64,000 bases of DNA, taken from the NCBI GenBank assembly GCA_035135055.1, contig JAVFHQ010000090.1:1-64000 (forward strand), in the 5' to 3' direction. Below, in pieces: positions 30,359 to 40,865 of this stretch. Source of the DNA: Oleoguttula mirabilis (Eukaryota > Ascomycota > Dothideomycetes > Mycosphaerellales > Teratosphaeriaceae). The number at the start of each line of letters is the position of its first letter. Position 1 is the stretch's first letter. Made by a program: the position numbers and the translations under genes. The notes beneath the pieces were generated by a model, which searched no databases, was not told where the DNA came from, and worked only from the letters and a program-made list of their open reading frames with translations.

Positions 30359-32710
30359 ATGGCGTTTTTCCAACGGCCAATCGACAGTGTAGCCCTGTCC
30401 TCGTCACCAGCATTCGGCACACCACTTCATCCGCTCCCACCAACGCAGCAGCAACGCCCTCCACCACCACCCGCATTCAAGCCTTCGATCCAGACGATCC
30501 TCCCAATACTGCTACCACCACCGACATTGCGGCCACTCGCCTTCCGCACATTCACGAAGAAGTACAACCTCACCCTCAACTCTTCTGCACTCCAAGCCTT
30601 AGCGACCTGCATCGGCCGGCATTGCGGGTCAGGATGGCGGGAAGAAGGCACGGGCGAGAGGGTGTTGGAGGAAGTGGCGAAGCTGTGGAAAGCTGAAAGT
30701 GGAGGCGTTATAGTCGAAGATGGCGCCAAGCTCAAAGGCATCCTCAAGACGCTCGAGGGATCCATGAGCGGCGGCAGAATAGGCGCAGCAAAGACGGGCA
30801 GCAAGCTGAGCAGAGACAGCAGCTTCGCATTCGGCAACGACAGCGCGGTTGATCTGTCTGACGATGTTACGGCTCGGCCCAGTCTCGAGAGTAGACATGA
30901 CAGCTTTGGCATGAGCAAACTGCAAGTAGAGGAGGACGACGAGCACGAGGAGGCCAGCAAGGACCCACGAGCATGGCTCAAAGTAATGTCGGCCTTCGAG
31001 CAGCCGCGCTTCACGTATGATATGGACAAGAAGCACTTCATCCAGCGGACCAGCAAGCCCTCCTTGTTCCCGCCACCTTCGCACAAGACAGCACTCTTCC
31101 GGGAGCGATATAACGTCATTCAGCAACGATTACTCCGCAACGAAGCATTCCAAGCGCCCTCCTTCTCCTCGGTGTCTACAACACTCACTCGGACAGACAC
31201 TGCGACGGCCCAGCAGTTCTACAAGATCACGCCCGTAGCTAACCTGCTCGGTCGAGGCGGGACATCCCACTTGCTGCTAGGTATGCTGGTCATCGCACCC
31301 ACAGGCACCTTAGCGCTCAACGACTCGTCCGGCAGCATCTCGCTCGACCTTCAGCATGCTCAGCCACTGCAAGGTGAAGACTCCGCGTACTTCTGTCCCG
31401 GCATGATCGTGCTTGTAGACGGCGTGTACGAAGAAGACTGGTCTGGCGCCGGATCCAGTGGGCTCGGCAACTCGGGTGGTGTTGGTGGGACGATTGGTGG
31501 CAGGTTCCTCGGCTTCAACATAGGCGGGCCACCTGTTGAAAAGCGAAACGTCTCTTTGGGCGTGCACTTAGACACCTCCGATGTGGGTGGAGGTTTCGGC
31601 TGGACCGACTTCTTGGGTCTCGGCTCCGAGCGAGCTGTGGGCGCGAGGATGAGGAGGCTGGAGCAGAGACTGGCCGGTCCGGAGAGCGAGCACACGAGCG
31701 CAACACGGAGGAAGATGGTCGTGTTGTCCGAAATGACGCTCGACCAGCCGTCCGCTCTCTCTGCTCTGCGGAAGGTCTGCGAACAGTATGCCGCTTCGGA
31801 TGAACCACCGATGACCTTCGTCCTGATTGGCAACTTCTGCTCTCACGCATCAATGGCAGGCGCCGGTACAGGTTCGATCGAGTACAAAGAGATCTTTAAC
31901 GAGCTTGCAGCGGTCCTGTCTGACTTCCCATCCCTGCTACGGACGAGCACATGGGTCTTTGTTCCAGGCGACAACGATCCATGGGTGTCGGCGTTCAGTG
32001 CTGGCGCAAGCGCTGCAGTACCCAGAGGTGGCGTGCCGGACATCTTCACAAACCGAATCAAGCGTGCTTTCGCCACAGCGAAGGCTGAGATTGGCATAGC
32101 GAAGAAGGACGGTATGGATGGCGAGGCGGTGTGGACGAGCAATCCGACGAAGCTGAGCTTGTTCGGACCTGCTCATGAGGTGACGGTGTTCAGAGACGAT
32201 ATTGCAGGTCGCTTCCGGCGGAACGCTGTGCGCATCGGTCAGGCGACACGGCAGCACAACGAAGACCCGCCTGCTGCAGGGAGTGACACGCAAGAAGACT
32301 TCGTCATGTCTGGCGCCTTGCCGACGACGGAAGACATCTCGCAAGATGATACCCAGATGACGAACGGCATGGGCGAGCAGTTACGATCGACTTCTCACGA
32401 CGGTTACACGACTGCACAAGCAAAGAAGCTCATCCTGTCTTTGCTTCCCCAGTCAACACTGTCGCCCTTCCCACTGGCTACGCGACCAGTGCATTGGGAC
32501 TTCGCAGGCGCATTGTCGCTCTACCCTTTGCCGCACACCCTGATATTGGCGGACGCCCAGAGCGCACCGTTCGCAATGACGTTCGAGGGCTGCCATGTCA
32601 TCAACCCTGGCCGGCTCGTGACCGGAGGTGGCAGGCGGAAGAAGGTGCAATGGTGCGAGTACGACTTGTGGACAAAACGCGGGACGCTGATGGAGAGTTC
32701 GGTTGGATAG
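30359..32710 (+). CDS. dpb2: DNA polymerase epsilon subunit B, DPB2 (783 aa)
   Basis: This is the second-largest subunit of the leading-strand DNA polymerase. It links Pol epsilon to the CMG helicase. It is a single exon. The ATG at 30359 starts MAFFQRPIDSVALSS. A Pro-rich segment follows. An N-terminal helical domain (TFTKKYNLTLNSSALQALATCI) comes next. Then there are an OB-fold region (about residues 280-420, with ITPVANLLGRGG and YFCPGMIVLVDGVYEED) and the inactive calcineurin-like phosphoesterase domain. That domain starts near KMVVLSEMTLDQPSAL and runs through FVLIGNFCSH, WVFVPGDNDPW and LFGPAHEVTVFRDDI to CHVINPGRLV. The catalytic metal ligands are partly replaced, as in all B subunits. 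The length fits fungal Dpb2. The gene shares a short promoter with the NASP gene. Confidence 0.93.
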   Translation: MAFFQRPIDSVALSSSPAFGTPLHPLPPTQQQRPPPPPAFKPSIQTILPILLPPPTLRPLAFRTFTKKYNLTLNSSALQALATCIGRHCGSGWREEGTGERVLEEVAKLWKAESGGVIVEDGAKLKGILKTLEGSMSGGRIGAAKTGSKLSRDSSFAFGNDSAVDLSDDVTARPSLESRHDSFGMSKLQVEEDDEHEEASKDPRAWLKVMSAFEQPRFTYDMDKKHFIQRTSKPSLFPPPSHKTALFRERYNVIQQRLLRNEAFQAPSFSSVSTTLTRTDTATAQQFYKITPVANLLGRGGTSHLLLGMLVIAPTGTLALNDSSGSISLDLQHAQPLQGEDSAYFCPGMIVLVDGVYEEDWSGAGSSGLGNSGGVGGTIGGRFLGFNIGGPPVEKRNVSLGVHLDTSDVGGGFGWTDFLGLGSERAVGARMRRLEQRLAGPESEHTSATRRKMVVLSEMTLDQPSALSALRKVCEQYAASDEPPMTFVLIGNFCSHASMAGAGTGSIEYKEIFNELAAVLSDFPSLLRTSTWVFVPGDNDPWVSAFSAGASAAVPRGGVPDIFTNRIKRAFATAKAEIGIAKKDGMDGEAVWTSNPTKLSLFGPAHEVTVFRDDIAGRFRRNAVRIGQATRQHNEDPPAAGSDTQEDFVMSGALPTTEDISQDDTQMTNGMGEQLRSTSHDGYTTAQAKKLILSLLPQSTLSPFPLATRPVHWDFAGALSLYPLPHTLILADAQSAPFAMTFEGCHVINPGRLVTGGGRRKKVQWCEYDLWTKRGTLMESSVG

Positions 32711-32953
32711 AGCATGGTGCGAGGGAAACATGAATTGATGTGTATGCGAGTACGGGCCTAAAAGTGGCAGGTACGCGACGCCGAGGCTGCACCACCGTGC
32801 CTGCCACTTTTGGCGTTTGTGCAGCCGCCTGATCGCGGCTGCTTCCGCCCCACTTGTTAAAAATCAACGTCGACCCAATATCAAGCGATTGTCTGTCGCA
32901 AGCTGTTCCAGACCCACCACCAGACCTACTCTTCAGCGAACGCCCGAGACGTC

Positions 32954-33648
32954 ATGGGCTCAGCCGGCTATCAGCTTTCTCAGGTCGCGGAGCTGGTGGA
33001 GACCATACTCTGCGATGTGGAGCCTGTGGACGTGCTCCTGTGGCAGCGCGTCTGCAAGGTTTGGCGAGGCACGGTCACGGGATCCCTCAAGCTGCAGCGC
33101 TTGCTGTTCTTCAGGCCGGAAGAGGGTCCTCCGGAGAACCCAACGGACGAAGAGCGTGTGTGCAGTCTTCATGGTGTCGAGGATAACGGCACTGACCAGC
33201 ATTGTTAGACCCATCCCACAGTCTAGAGGGCCACGATATTGAAAGCCGCGGCATCGACGCCGTACGCCACAACGACCTTCTCGACAAGTTGCTGGCAGAC
33301 CTCGCCCTGGGCAGAGTCTACCTGAACGAGAACCGGAAGGTCGTCCCAGCGTGCAAAGGCCGGGCGCCCGCGAGCTGGCGCCGCATGTTCCTGACACAGC
33401 CTCCGGCGAAACGCATCGAGCTCGCGGTCCTCTTCGAGTATTCGGATAGTTTCATCATCGGCGACGACTCAGGAGAGATTATATGGGCCAAGTCGCACTT
33501 CACAGAGGTCCTGGAGGACCCGGAGGGCGTGAGGGCGGGCGAGATCGTCAAGCGTATGATCAAGCGCCAGGATCAAATGGAGGCGCGTCGCACAATCTGC
33601 GCTGAGGTTCTGAGTGGACGGCCGGAGGGTGACGAAGAAATGGCTTAA
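32954..33648 (+). CDS. F-box-like protein, small (about 213 aa)
   Basis: The N-terminus has an F-box-like pattern (QLSQVAELVETILCDVEPVDVLLWQRVCKVWRGTVTGSLKLQRLLFF). The C-terminal part has the pattern seen in many uncharacterised Dothideomycete proteins (RAPASWRRMFLTQPPAKRIELAVLFE). One intron must lie between 33155 and 33221. The best frame-preserving choice is donor GTGTGT at 33156 and acceptor TAG at 33207-33208 (53 nt, ACTGACC branch), giving exons 32954-33155 and 33209-33648. A donor at 33174 also keeps frame but would leave only 35 nt, which is too short. The protein could be a substrate adaptor for an SCF ubiquitin ligase. The same architecture recurs, broken, at 46210-46845. The start ATG is at 32954. 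Confidence 0.6.
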
Positions 33649-33936
33649 CGGCCAGAGGAGCAACTGACGGAATGGCTGTTAAGCACAGCAATGCAGAGTC
33701 TGCAGCATGTCGCTGATATTGGAGGAATGTTCCCTTGTCATTAATGACCGGCGGTAGGTTGCTAGGGTGGCAAGAGGTTTAGTTGAGAGGGCGATGCTTA
33801 TTCGACAGACGGCGTGAGGAGAAATATTCATTACCCTACGTGGTTTGCCTGCCTGCGTATCATGCAACAAGGGTATCTTAGCGGCGAATAGCAATTCTGC
33901 AAGCCAGGGAATCTGCAACGCGCCGAACCACCCAGC
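33649..33936. other. Convergent 3' intergenic region
   Basis: This 288-bp stretch between two convergent genes is slightly AT-richer than its surroundings, with no identifiable element. Confidence 0.3.
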
Positions 33937-35399
33937 TTAGAGCTCCGCCTTCGAGATCATCATTCCGTACGGATCGCGGTCCACCTCACTGACCTGCACT
34001 TCCACATGTTCATCATCGAGGGCCTCCATGAACTCGTCGCTGATGCCCTCTTTAGCTCGCTCTTCGTTGCGCATCCGTTCCCACTGTCGCCATTGTTAGC
34101 ATCGTCGTCAGTGTCTCCTCATAGGCATTACGAGCCTACCTCTACTTTGATTGCCTCCTCCAGCTGCGGCTTCAGGACGCCGTGCAGGAAGCCACGCTCG
34201 GTGTTGCTGTGAAACAAGCAGATCACACACTTGCCCTTCTCGATCGCGGCGAGCGCTTCGTGATGTGACAGCTCTCCGGTAAACAGCAGGTCCACTTCTT
34301 CACCCGCCTTCTCCATCTCGGAGAAGAGATGCCCGCCACTGCCTGCGCAGATGCCGATGCTGCTAATCATCATCTCGCTCGCTTGCTTGCCTTGCGGCAC
34401 CGCAATTGGAAAGCCTCTAGGATTGCCCAGACCGAGGCCGATGCGGTCGATGATGTCGGTCAGCGGGACGGGCTCAGACAGTCGCACGATACGGCCCATG
34501 CCAGCTCCAGGGTATCCATCGACTTTGGTCGCTTGAATAGGATACCGCTTGTGCTGCCGATTGCCCAGCTTCAGCCCTTTCTCCTTCAGTGACAGCTGCG
34601 ACGGGTGGTGTTGCAGCATGTACGATGGCCGCTTCTGCTCTGCCGGAAAAGGAAACTCGCCATCAGAGGGCATAGGCTGCTTCGTTGGCGACCGCTTTGT
34701 GGGCGAAAGCTTGGTCGGCGACATCTCGCCATCTTCGGGTACATCCTCCAGCTCCTGAGGGTTTGCCGGTGTGCCCGTGACGATGTCCGCAAGCCAGTCG
34801 CCGAGACCGCCTCGCGCGCAGTCGACTGCGGTGTGTGGACTGTAGACCTAGCATTCACCTCAGCCAAGAACGAACGCTTCGAGAGCTGCTTCGTATGCGT
34901 ACGCTTATCCCTTCCGCTGCCAATCTGAGCAAGCTCTGCTGCTGTGTGTCCTTCAACGTCAAGCTCTTCAAGCCTCTGAAGATAATCGGGTCTACGCTTC
35001 ATGTTCGATCAGGTTGGTAGCCTATCGTCGCTCGAAACGCCAGACGTACGGTAGGCTATAATAATAGAATCGTTCCGATCGATCGCTTCGTCCACGACGG
35101 CTTTGGTGAGGTCGATCGTGAGCAAGACGGAGTTCATCTGGCGTCGCAGTGGATCGACCGGCGCTTCGAGGAGCACTGCAAAGATGTGAGCATGTGACAG
35201 CGATGCTAGTCGGCGACATTCGGTTCTTACGGCCCGTGTTGTCGAAGCTCTTGTCTGCCAGCACCTCGGGATAGCTTTGCGACAGTCAACCAGGGCGTCT
35301 TGTTGCAGTACACGCATTGTGGTCCGGAGAGACCTACAGCTTGCGCATGGCGCTCACGACAGCCCTTGTGTAGGGTGCCGCTTGTACTGCCGCACTCAT
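33937..35399 (-). CDS. NIF3/DUF34 family protein, six exons (391 aa)
   Basis: This is the conserved NIF3 (Ngg1-interacting factor 3 / DUF34) metal-binding family. It has been linked to transcriptional co-regulation and, in other lineages, to GTP cyclohydrolase-like activity. The exact function is unsettled. The exons are 35399-35338, 35274-35231, 35175-35050, 34991-34903, 34847-34140 and 34083-33937. All five introns are 55-63 nt with GTAGGT, GTAAGA, GTACGT, GTACGC and GTAGGC donors. Spliced family motifs are YPEVLADKSFDNTG, MNSVLLTIDLTKAVVDEAI, IIAYHPIIFRGLKSLT, GISVYSPHTAVD, GICAGSGGHLFSEM, DLLFTGELSHHEAL and LFHSNTERGFL. The metal-site histidines are in YHP, SPHT and LFHSN. A disordered insert with three SPTK-type repeats (about residues 145-180) interrupts the two halves. 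The gene is head-to-head with the BolA gene. Confidence 0.92.
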
Positions 35400-35690
35400 C
35401 CTGCCGTATCCTCGTCTCGCTGTTGCAGCGAACATGTAACGCGTTTGACACGACACCAATGGACAACCAGGAGTGCGAGCAAACAAACGTAGAGTTGGCG
35501 AACAGAGTTGAGGCTAATGGAAGGTAAACTTGATCGGCGCAGCTGCATGCACCCATGTGTGGCTTTCTACCTGCTGCTGCGCCACCACGTCACCAATCGT
35601 CAATGGTCTTCGGGCCAGAAAGTTACGCTCTTATCAGATCCTCGAGCCAACAGCGACTATTATCCGGACCTTGAGAGCAGAACGGCAAGC
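35400..35690. promoter_or_regulatory. Divergent NIF3 / BolA promoter region
   Basis: This 291-bp spacer lies between two start codons on opposite strands. It contains one ACGCGT hexamer (35439-35444). Given how often this hexamer occurs by chance, I attach no weight to it here. No TATA box was found. Confidence 0.4.
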
Positions 35691-36047
35691 ATGAGTGCCA
35701 GGACGGACGTAGAAGCCGAGCAAAACCAGGCGTCGTCAGGCGTCACGCCGGACACCCTGGGCGCAACGCTGAGGGAGAAGCTCGAAGCGTCACATGTCGA
35801 CATAGCAGACCTCTCGGGTACGCCAGCAGCAAGGTCGCAGGCTAGGGACATGCGCTGATGAGTCGAAGGCGGTTGCGGCCAAATGTTCGAAGCGATCATC
35901 GTCTCACCAAAGTTCGCCAAGAAGACCACACTTGCAAGACATCGACTGGTTAACAGCACGCTCAAAGATGAGGTGGCAGCGATACACGCATGGACACCCA
36001 AGTGCTACACGCCCGAGGAGTGGGAGAAGAAGAAGGGCGGGAGCTGA
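35691..36047 (+). CDS. BolA-like protein, Fra2/BOL type (101 aa)
   Basis: This is a small BolA-fold protein. Cytosolic fungal members (Fra2) pair with monothiol glutaredoxins to sense iron-sulphur cluster status, and mitochondrial ones help cluster delivery. The exons are 35691-35817 and 35869-36047. The 51-nt intron (GTACGC donor, GAAG acceptor) splits a glycine codon and restores DLSGGCGQMFEAIIVS. Family features are LREKLEASHVDIADLSGGCG, the central IVSPKFAKKTTLARHRLVN with the invariant RHR, and the end of the domain at AIHAWTPKCYTPEEW. The C-terminus is KKKGGS. The cysteine in SGGCG and the RHRLVN histidine are the likely cluster ligands. The lack of an obvious presequence favours the cytosolic Fra2 type. 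Confidence 0.9.
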
Positions 36048-36245
36048 GTGGTGGTACATCAAAGCAGATGGACACAGTAAGGCGCCAAGTTGCGTGAGCC
36101 TACGTACATCTTCGGATGAGCCGCGCCACAGCACGTCCCGGGTACAATAGGACTCCCGACTTGAGGGAGAAAAGGTCGGGCAAACGAGACTGATGACGCC
36201 CAGGCATCCTGAGACGCCAGCCTGATGGAGCGGCGAAGTGTTGGC

Positions 36246-38330
36246 CTAGCTCAGCAGCACTCTAATCTCGTCGCCTGTCCTTGGAAAGACATCTCGCAAG
36301 AACACCTCCTCCTCCACCTCGCCGTTGATTTGCGCAGCTCGCATCTCGTCAGCCTGCACAATCAGCCCTTCAATCTCCTCGAAATCTTCGCAAAACTGCT
36401 CTGCACCTTGCTCGATAACGCGCCGCGCGAGGGTCCTGTCTTCTAGCTGCCCTAGAAATGTGCGAGCGTCTTCGGTCGCGGTAGGTAAGAAAGCGTCCAG
36501 TTGCTGCGCGATCGATGCAAGCTGGTTTGGATCTTTGTACGATGACCCCAGATCTTCGACCCTTGCAACATTCTCAACCAGCGTGTCGAGACCGGATTGG
36601 CGCAAGAACCAGGCATGCATGGCCTTGGTAAGCTCTCCCTCGTGTTCCTCAATCCGCGGCTGCAAATCGGTGGTCCGGTCGGCGAAAGCGTAGCGCCTCA
36701 AATTCTCCTTCGTAGTCAGCAGACAGTTGAGTGCGAATATGTGATTGCTCGGATCCCGTAATCGATTCGTGATGTTCTCGCAGCCTGCAAGGAACGGGTC
36801 CAGAGCCTCTTGCATGACAGGCTGGAAGCCTGTAATTCGCTGGGTGCGGTCTGAAGTCACGATTGAAGTGTCGTAACTCTTCATCAACACCTGCAACGTG
36901 TCCAGCGCTTCCACCAGGAAGTCAGGTGGCGCAAGGTCATCTGGCGAGATTGTGAGGCTGGCTTGCAGGTTGGCCACATGGTCTCGTGTTATAGACCTGA
37001 AGCTGCGCATGGCGGTATCTGCCAGAGGGCGGAGAGTCTCCAGCAGACTGGAGTGCTCGCCGAGTAAATTGGCGAAGATGGTTCCGTAGAACAACACCAG
37101 GTTCGAGATCTTGTAGGCGAGTATAGCGTCTTCGTGGCTCTGGATCACTTGCTCGGTCCGCTGTCTGAGCTGCCGGAAGACGCCGGCAAGGTTGCGATCA
37201 ACGAGTTGACTGAGCGCTTTGCGACCGTCGAAGACTACTAATGTGTCTTGCTCCTCGGTGCGTGACCAAGGCTCGCTCTCAATACCCGTTTGGATACTCT
37301 TAGCAATCTCGTCCCCTTCTGAAATGAAGAGCACTTCCAGCGCCTCACGTTCGGACACCGTGGCTGAATGGGCCCATGCCAGCATGTCACTGACATATCG
37401 CAGTGGATCATGAGCCGATAGCTCAATGGCTTTCCCCATAACGGGGTGGTCATGGTCCACAGGAGCACCAGTAAGCGCGGCGTAGAAGTTCTTCGACAAG
37501 ATATCTTCCCTAGCCTCTGCAAAGAAGTCCAAGCAGTTCTGGAACAAATTTGGTCGCTCCGCTAGAACGCGTAATGCTCGCCTGATCGCAGTACTTATCT
37601 GTGGGTTCTCGAGGTCGAGCGTTTTGAACTCGCGCTGAACCCAGCGATAAAGCTTCTGGAATGCGGCATTCAGATGCTTCGAGCTCTGCTCCAGTATCTC
37701 TAAACCGAGGCGCTGGTTTTCCGAGCCGAGCAATACTTGGCTGTCCTGGTGTATCTTCTTCACCCGTAGCAGGACGCGGAAGAAGTCGTCATTGACTGCT
37801 TCGGCTGTGGATGTCAAGGTAGCAAGGTCTGCGTCGGAGACCACAAAGTGCGCCTTGAAGGCGTCCAGTAGCTGCTGCTTCGTCTCCACCTGCCGTTTGT
37901 CGTTCAAGATCGTCCTCGCATCATCCAACATAGGCCCCGTCTCGCGGTTTGCGGCACTGACGTGCCTCCGGATCTCGGCGCAGCTGTTGTTGAGGTTCTG
38001 GATGGCAGCACCGATGCGCTTAAGCTGGTCGGCGACCTTGCCGAAGTCTTGGACAATCCCGCCATTACACTCGATGAGCTCTTGTTGCACGTCTAGGCGC
38101 AGATTGCGGCGCGCCTCTGCAGTGTTCTGCAACCCCTGGTCATCTAATATAGAGAGGGCATCTCTGATCTCCAGGTCTGCGTACAATGCTGAAAGCACAC
38201 TTGTGATTCGGTTCTGCAATGCATTGGATCGTGGGAGTGGAACACTGGCGGGCGAAGAGGGTGACATGACGGAGGCACCACCGTTCGCCCCTGGGGATGA
38301 CACGCCATCCTGGAAGTACGAGGTCGCCAT
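36246..38330 (-). CDS. cog6: Conserved oligomeric Golgi complex subunit 6 (694 aa)
   Basis: COG6 is a lobe-B subunit of the COG tethering complex that retrieves Golgi enzymes by retrograde vesicle traffic. It is a single exon from the ATG at 38330. The conserved N-terminal COG6 part (about residues 30-200) includes the coiled-coil stretch LQNTAEARRNLRLDVQQELIECNGGIVQDFGKVADQLKRIGAAIQNLN and the segment ALSILDD. The remaining helical rods carry family patterns such as YRWVQREFKTLDLENPQISTAIRRALRVLAERPNLFQNCLDFFAEARED and GAPVDHDHPVMGKAIELSAHDPLRYVSDMLAWAH. There are no membrane segments or signal peptide, as expected for a peripheral complex. Its stop codon lies 198 bp from that of the convergent BolA gene. 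Length and composition fit fungal Cog6. Confidence 0.93.
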   Translation of the reverse strand: MATSYFQDGVSSPGANGGASVMSPSSPASVPLPRSNALQNRITSVLSALYADLEIRDALSILDDQGLQNTAEARRNLRLDVQQELIECNGGIVQDFGKVADQLKRIGAAIQNLNNSCAEIRRHVSAANRETGPMLDDARTILNDKRQVETKQQLLDAFKAHFVVSDADLATLTSTAEAVNDDFFRVLLRVKKIHQDSQVLLGSENQRLGLEILEQSSKHLNAAFQKLYRWVQREFKTLDLENPQISTAIRRALRVLAERPNLFQNCLDFFAEAREDILSKNFYAALTGAPVDHDHPVMGKAIELSAHDPLRYVSDMLAWAHSATVSEREALEVLFISEGDEIAKSIQTGIESEPWSRTEEQDTLVVFDGRKALSQLVDRNLAGVFRQLRQRTEQVIQSHEDAILAYKISNLVLFYGTIFANLLGEHSSLLETLRPLADTAMRSFRSITRDHVANLQASLTISPDDLAPPDFLVEALDTLQVLMKSYDTSIVTSDRTQRITGFQPVMQEALDPFLAGCENITNRLRDPSNHIFALNCLLTTKENLRRYAFADRTTDLQPRIEEHEGELTKAMHAWFLRQSGLDTLVENVARVEDLGSSYKDPNQLASIAQQLDAFLPTATEDARTFLGQLEDRTLARRVIEQGAEQFCEDFEEIEGLIVQADEMRAAQINGEVEEEVFLRDVFPRTGDEIRVLLS

Positions 38331-39074
38331 CCCGCTGTAGTGCTGCGGTCAGGCGGTGACGTCCGAACAGTGTGCCAGTATCAGTGTGTCGAGAATCGGC
38401 CTTATGCACGAGAGATCGTCCAGTACCTAGATGGAGTGGGGCTGGCCTTAGATGATGAGATTGCCACAAGCGACGCCTTCTGTTCCGACCACAAGCCAAC
38501 GATGCACTCCTCTGACGAATTCTTGCCGGGCTACTGAACTCTGTGATCGGTGAACCTCAGGGCCCAATTCTATACAGAACCCCCCATCGAATTGATTGGT
38601 CACTTTGGCGAAGCAGGGATGAGCTGGTTGGCTCACCCGCATACGGATGATCACGACGTGTGGAATCTGAACACACCACCAACACCCCCAAGCTCACATG
38701 ACATACACAGTACAACCGTACTTCAAGGCGCAACCAGGGATGTTGCCCGCTGACAGATGCTCTCCAAGGCGCCCTTTCATCAGCAGGTTTGGAGGGCCGA
38801 GGGCGCCTGCACGCACACGCCATTGTTGCTGCGCCACCATTAGCGCGATGGCGGGGTGGTCGCTGCCTTCGTGAGCATCGAATGCGGGAGCAGTGAAGGC
38901 CAGGCTTGGATTGGCCTTTCCAGTTGATCGAAACCATCTTGCGCCAGCCTGACTTGCGACCCAGAAGCGACTCTACCTGCTGTCCCAATCTCCACCTCCT
39001 CTGCACCACAAGCGGAGAGTGCCCAGCGGAGCAGTGTTGGACAGCGTGCCGAGCCAAGAAGGTGTTGGCCCACC
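38331..39074. promoter_or_regulatory. Divergent COG6 / NCS-1 intergenic region
   Basis: The region is 744 bp between diverging start codons. It has no supportable ORF. It must include the promoters and the NCS-1 leader. No TATA box or repeat stands out. Confidence 0.4.
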
Positions 39075-40272
39075 ATGGGGAAAAGGTGAGCGAAGATTCC
39101 CGTTTCGTTGTATTGCGGGACATGGTGTACGGGGCGATACAAGCAAGAAGGACGGACCAAAGCGCACCGAGGACGATTGTCGAGCAGCCTATCCGTCAGG
39201 ATTCCCGGCATCGTATCCACAGCATCCTCCTCCCTCCGCTTCGGCAAGCCACGGCACTGCGCAACCGAACATATGCGCAACGACGACGTGAAACATGGAG
39301 GTCCGTGAGGATGAACCGAAGGTGCACGAGGTCCTCGCGCACCACCCAGTCAACGAGCCCAATCCGTCTGCGAAACCCAGCGAGCGGCATGAGCGGAAAG
39401 GCTCGGTGTCAGGCGTGTTCAAATATGCACGCGCGCGACCCTTTCACATCCCTCGCCAGGTCTCACAAAGCTATCCGGTCTTCAAGGGCAAGCAGGAGTG
39501 CGCGCTGGAGATTGGAGTCTCCGCCCTGGAGGTTTAAATCAAGAGGAGCATATCGCATTTAGTGATGGTCAAGGACAAGCTGACGATCTACCTGCACAGC
39601 CAGAGCAAGCTGTCACAGCAAGAGCTCCAAGATCTACAGAAAGCGACACACTTCGACAAAAAGGAGCTCCAGCAATGGTACAAGGGTAGGCATGCGCTGG
39701 CGAGAGTAGACCGGTCGCGAGCACAAGGCTGACGCACCTGCACAGGCTTTTTGAAGGACTGCCCAAGTGGCATGCTCACCAAGGCCGAGTTCCAGAAGAT
39801 ATACAAACAGTTCTTTCCGTTCGGTGATCCCTCCTCCTTCGCCGACTATGTCTTCAACGTCTTCGACGCCGACAAGTCAGGCAGCATAGACTTCAAGGAA
39901 TTCATCTGCGCGCTCTCCGTGACCAGTAGAGGGAAGATGGAGGACAAGCTCGACTGGGCCTTCCAGCTGTACGACATTGACGGCGACGGGAAGATCAGCT
40001 ACGACGAGATGCTGTCGATCGTGGAGGCCATCTACAAGATGGTGGGCTCGATGGTGAAGCTGCCAGAAGACGAGGATACTCCAGAGAAGCGGGTGAAGAA
40101 GATCTTCCGGATGATGGACAAGGACGAGAATGGCTCGCTGGATATGGCGGAATTCAAGGTACGTCCGAGACAGTGCGTGGAGCTCTTCGGCAGCTAACAA
40201 CATGTGCAGGAGGGCAGCAAGCGCGACGAGACGATCGTTTCAGCGCTGTCGCTGTATGACGGTTTGGTGTGA
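39075..40272 (+). CDS. Neuronal calcium sensor NCS-1/frequenin (190 aa)
   Basis: This EF-hand calcium sensor activates phosphatidylinositol 4-kinase at the Golgi/plasma membrane and shapes calcium and stress responses in fungi. The exons are 39075-39085 (11 nt), 39600-39685, 39746-40158 and 40210-40272. The introns are 514, 60 and 51 nt. The first exon was found by joining ATG GGG AAA AG to C CAG AGC, giving MGKSQSKLS, the family's N-myristoylation signal. EF-hand 1 is degenerate (DCPSG). The others are canonical: DADKSGSIDFKE (EF2, starting at residue 73), DIDGDGKISYDE (EF3) and DKDENGSLDMAE (EF4). The length of 190 aa is exactly the family's usual size. The ORF beginning in exon 3 would miss both the acylation signal and part of EF1. 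Confidence 0.95.
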
Positions 40273-40865
40273 GAGCGAGCATTGTATGGTGTGTGAGATA
40301 AACGTTTGCATGGCGTCCAGGGACGGGCGGTGGTATTGAGGTCAAGCACACTTCCTGCTGACCGCCTAGGATGAACACTATCGAAGTACGATGCATGAAA
40401 GAAGGTCAAACTCTAACTCTCCGTAATCACCGCAACTTCATGTGATCCGGCTTCTCACTTTCCCATCATGACGCCGCTGTTTGAGAGCAGACGAAGAAAC
40501 CGGATCATTACGTTTCACGCCGCCAGATATATTGAGGGCTTCGCCACCTTCATCGACCGTGCTGTCCGTCTGTGAGATCGTTGCTGGAGGTGTGTGCTAT
40601 TTTGGGAGCGGCTGGGCCTCACATGCATCTCTAGTCGTCAACCTCGTAGAGTCGTAGATCTCCCAGGCACACCTTGCAGGCCTTCCGGCATCTATCATCG
40701 AATGATCAAATGCGCAGCACCCGAAGCACCGAGGTAACTAATGTGAGGCTTACGCACTGTGTATGGCCAAGCAGGTCCGTTTTTCACTTGTACCTCTCTT
40801 CTGCTCTTTCAGGCTTTCGGGCTTCAGCTTCATGATTGCAGTGGCGGGGAGGCAATACCTTAATA
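40273..40865. other. Intergenic region
   Basis: This 593-bp spacer lies between the NCS-1 gene and the Ser/Thr-rich membrane protein gene, both on the plus strand. No gene, RNA or repeat was recognised. Confidence 0.35.

Noticed and set aside
33174..33208. 35-nt intron in the F-box-like gene
   Set aside because: Shorter than any other intron in the window. The donor at 33156 gives 53 nt and also keeps the frame.
35439..35444. ACGCGT in the NIF3/BolA spacer as a cell-cycle box
   Set aside because: This hexamer occurs several times elsewhere in the window (for example near 17548 and inside cog6), and neither gene is a G1/S gene.
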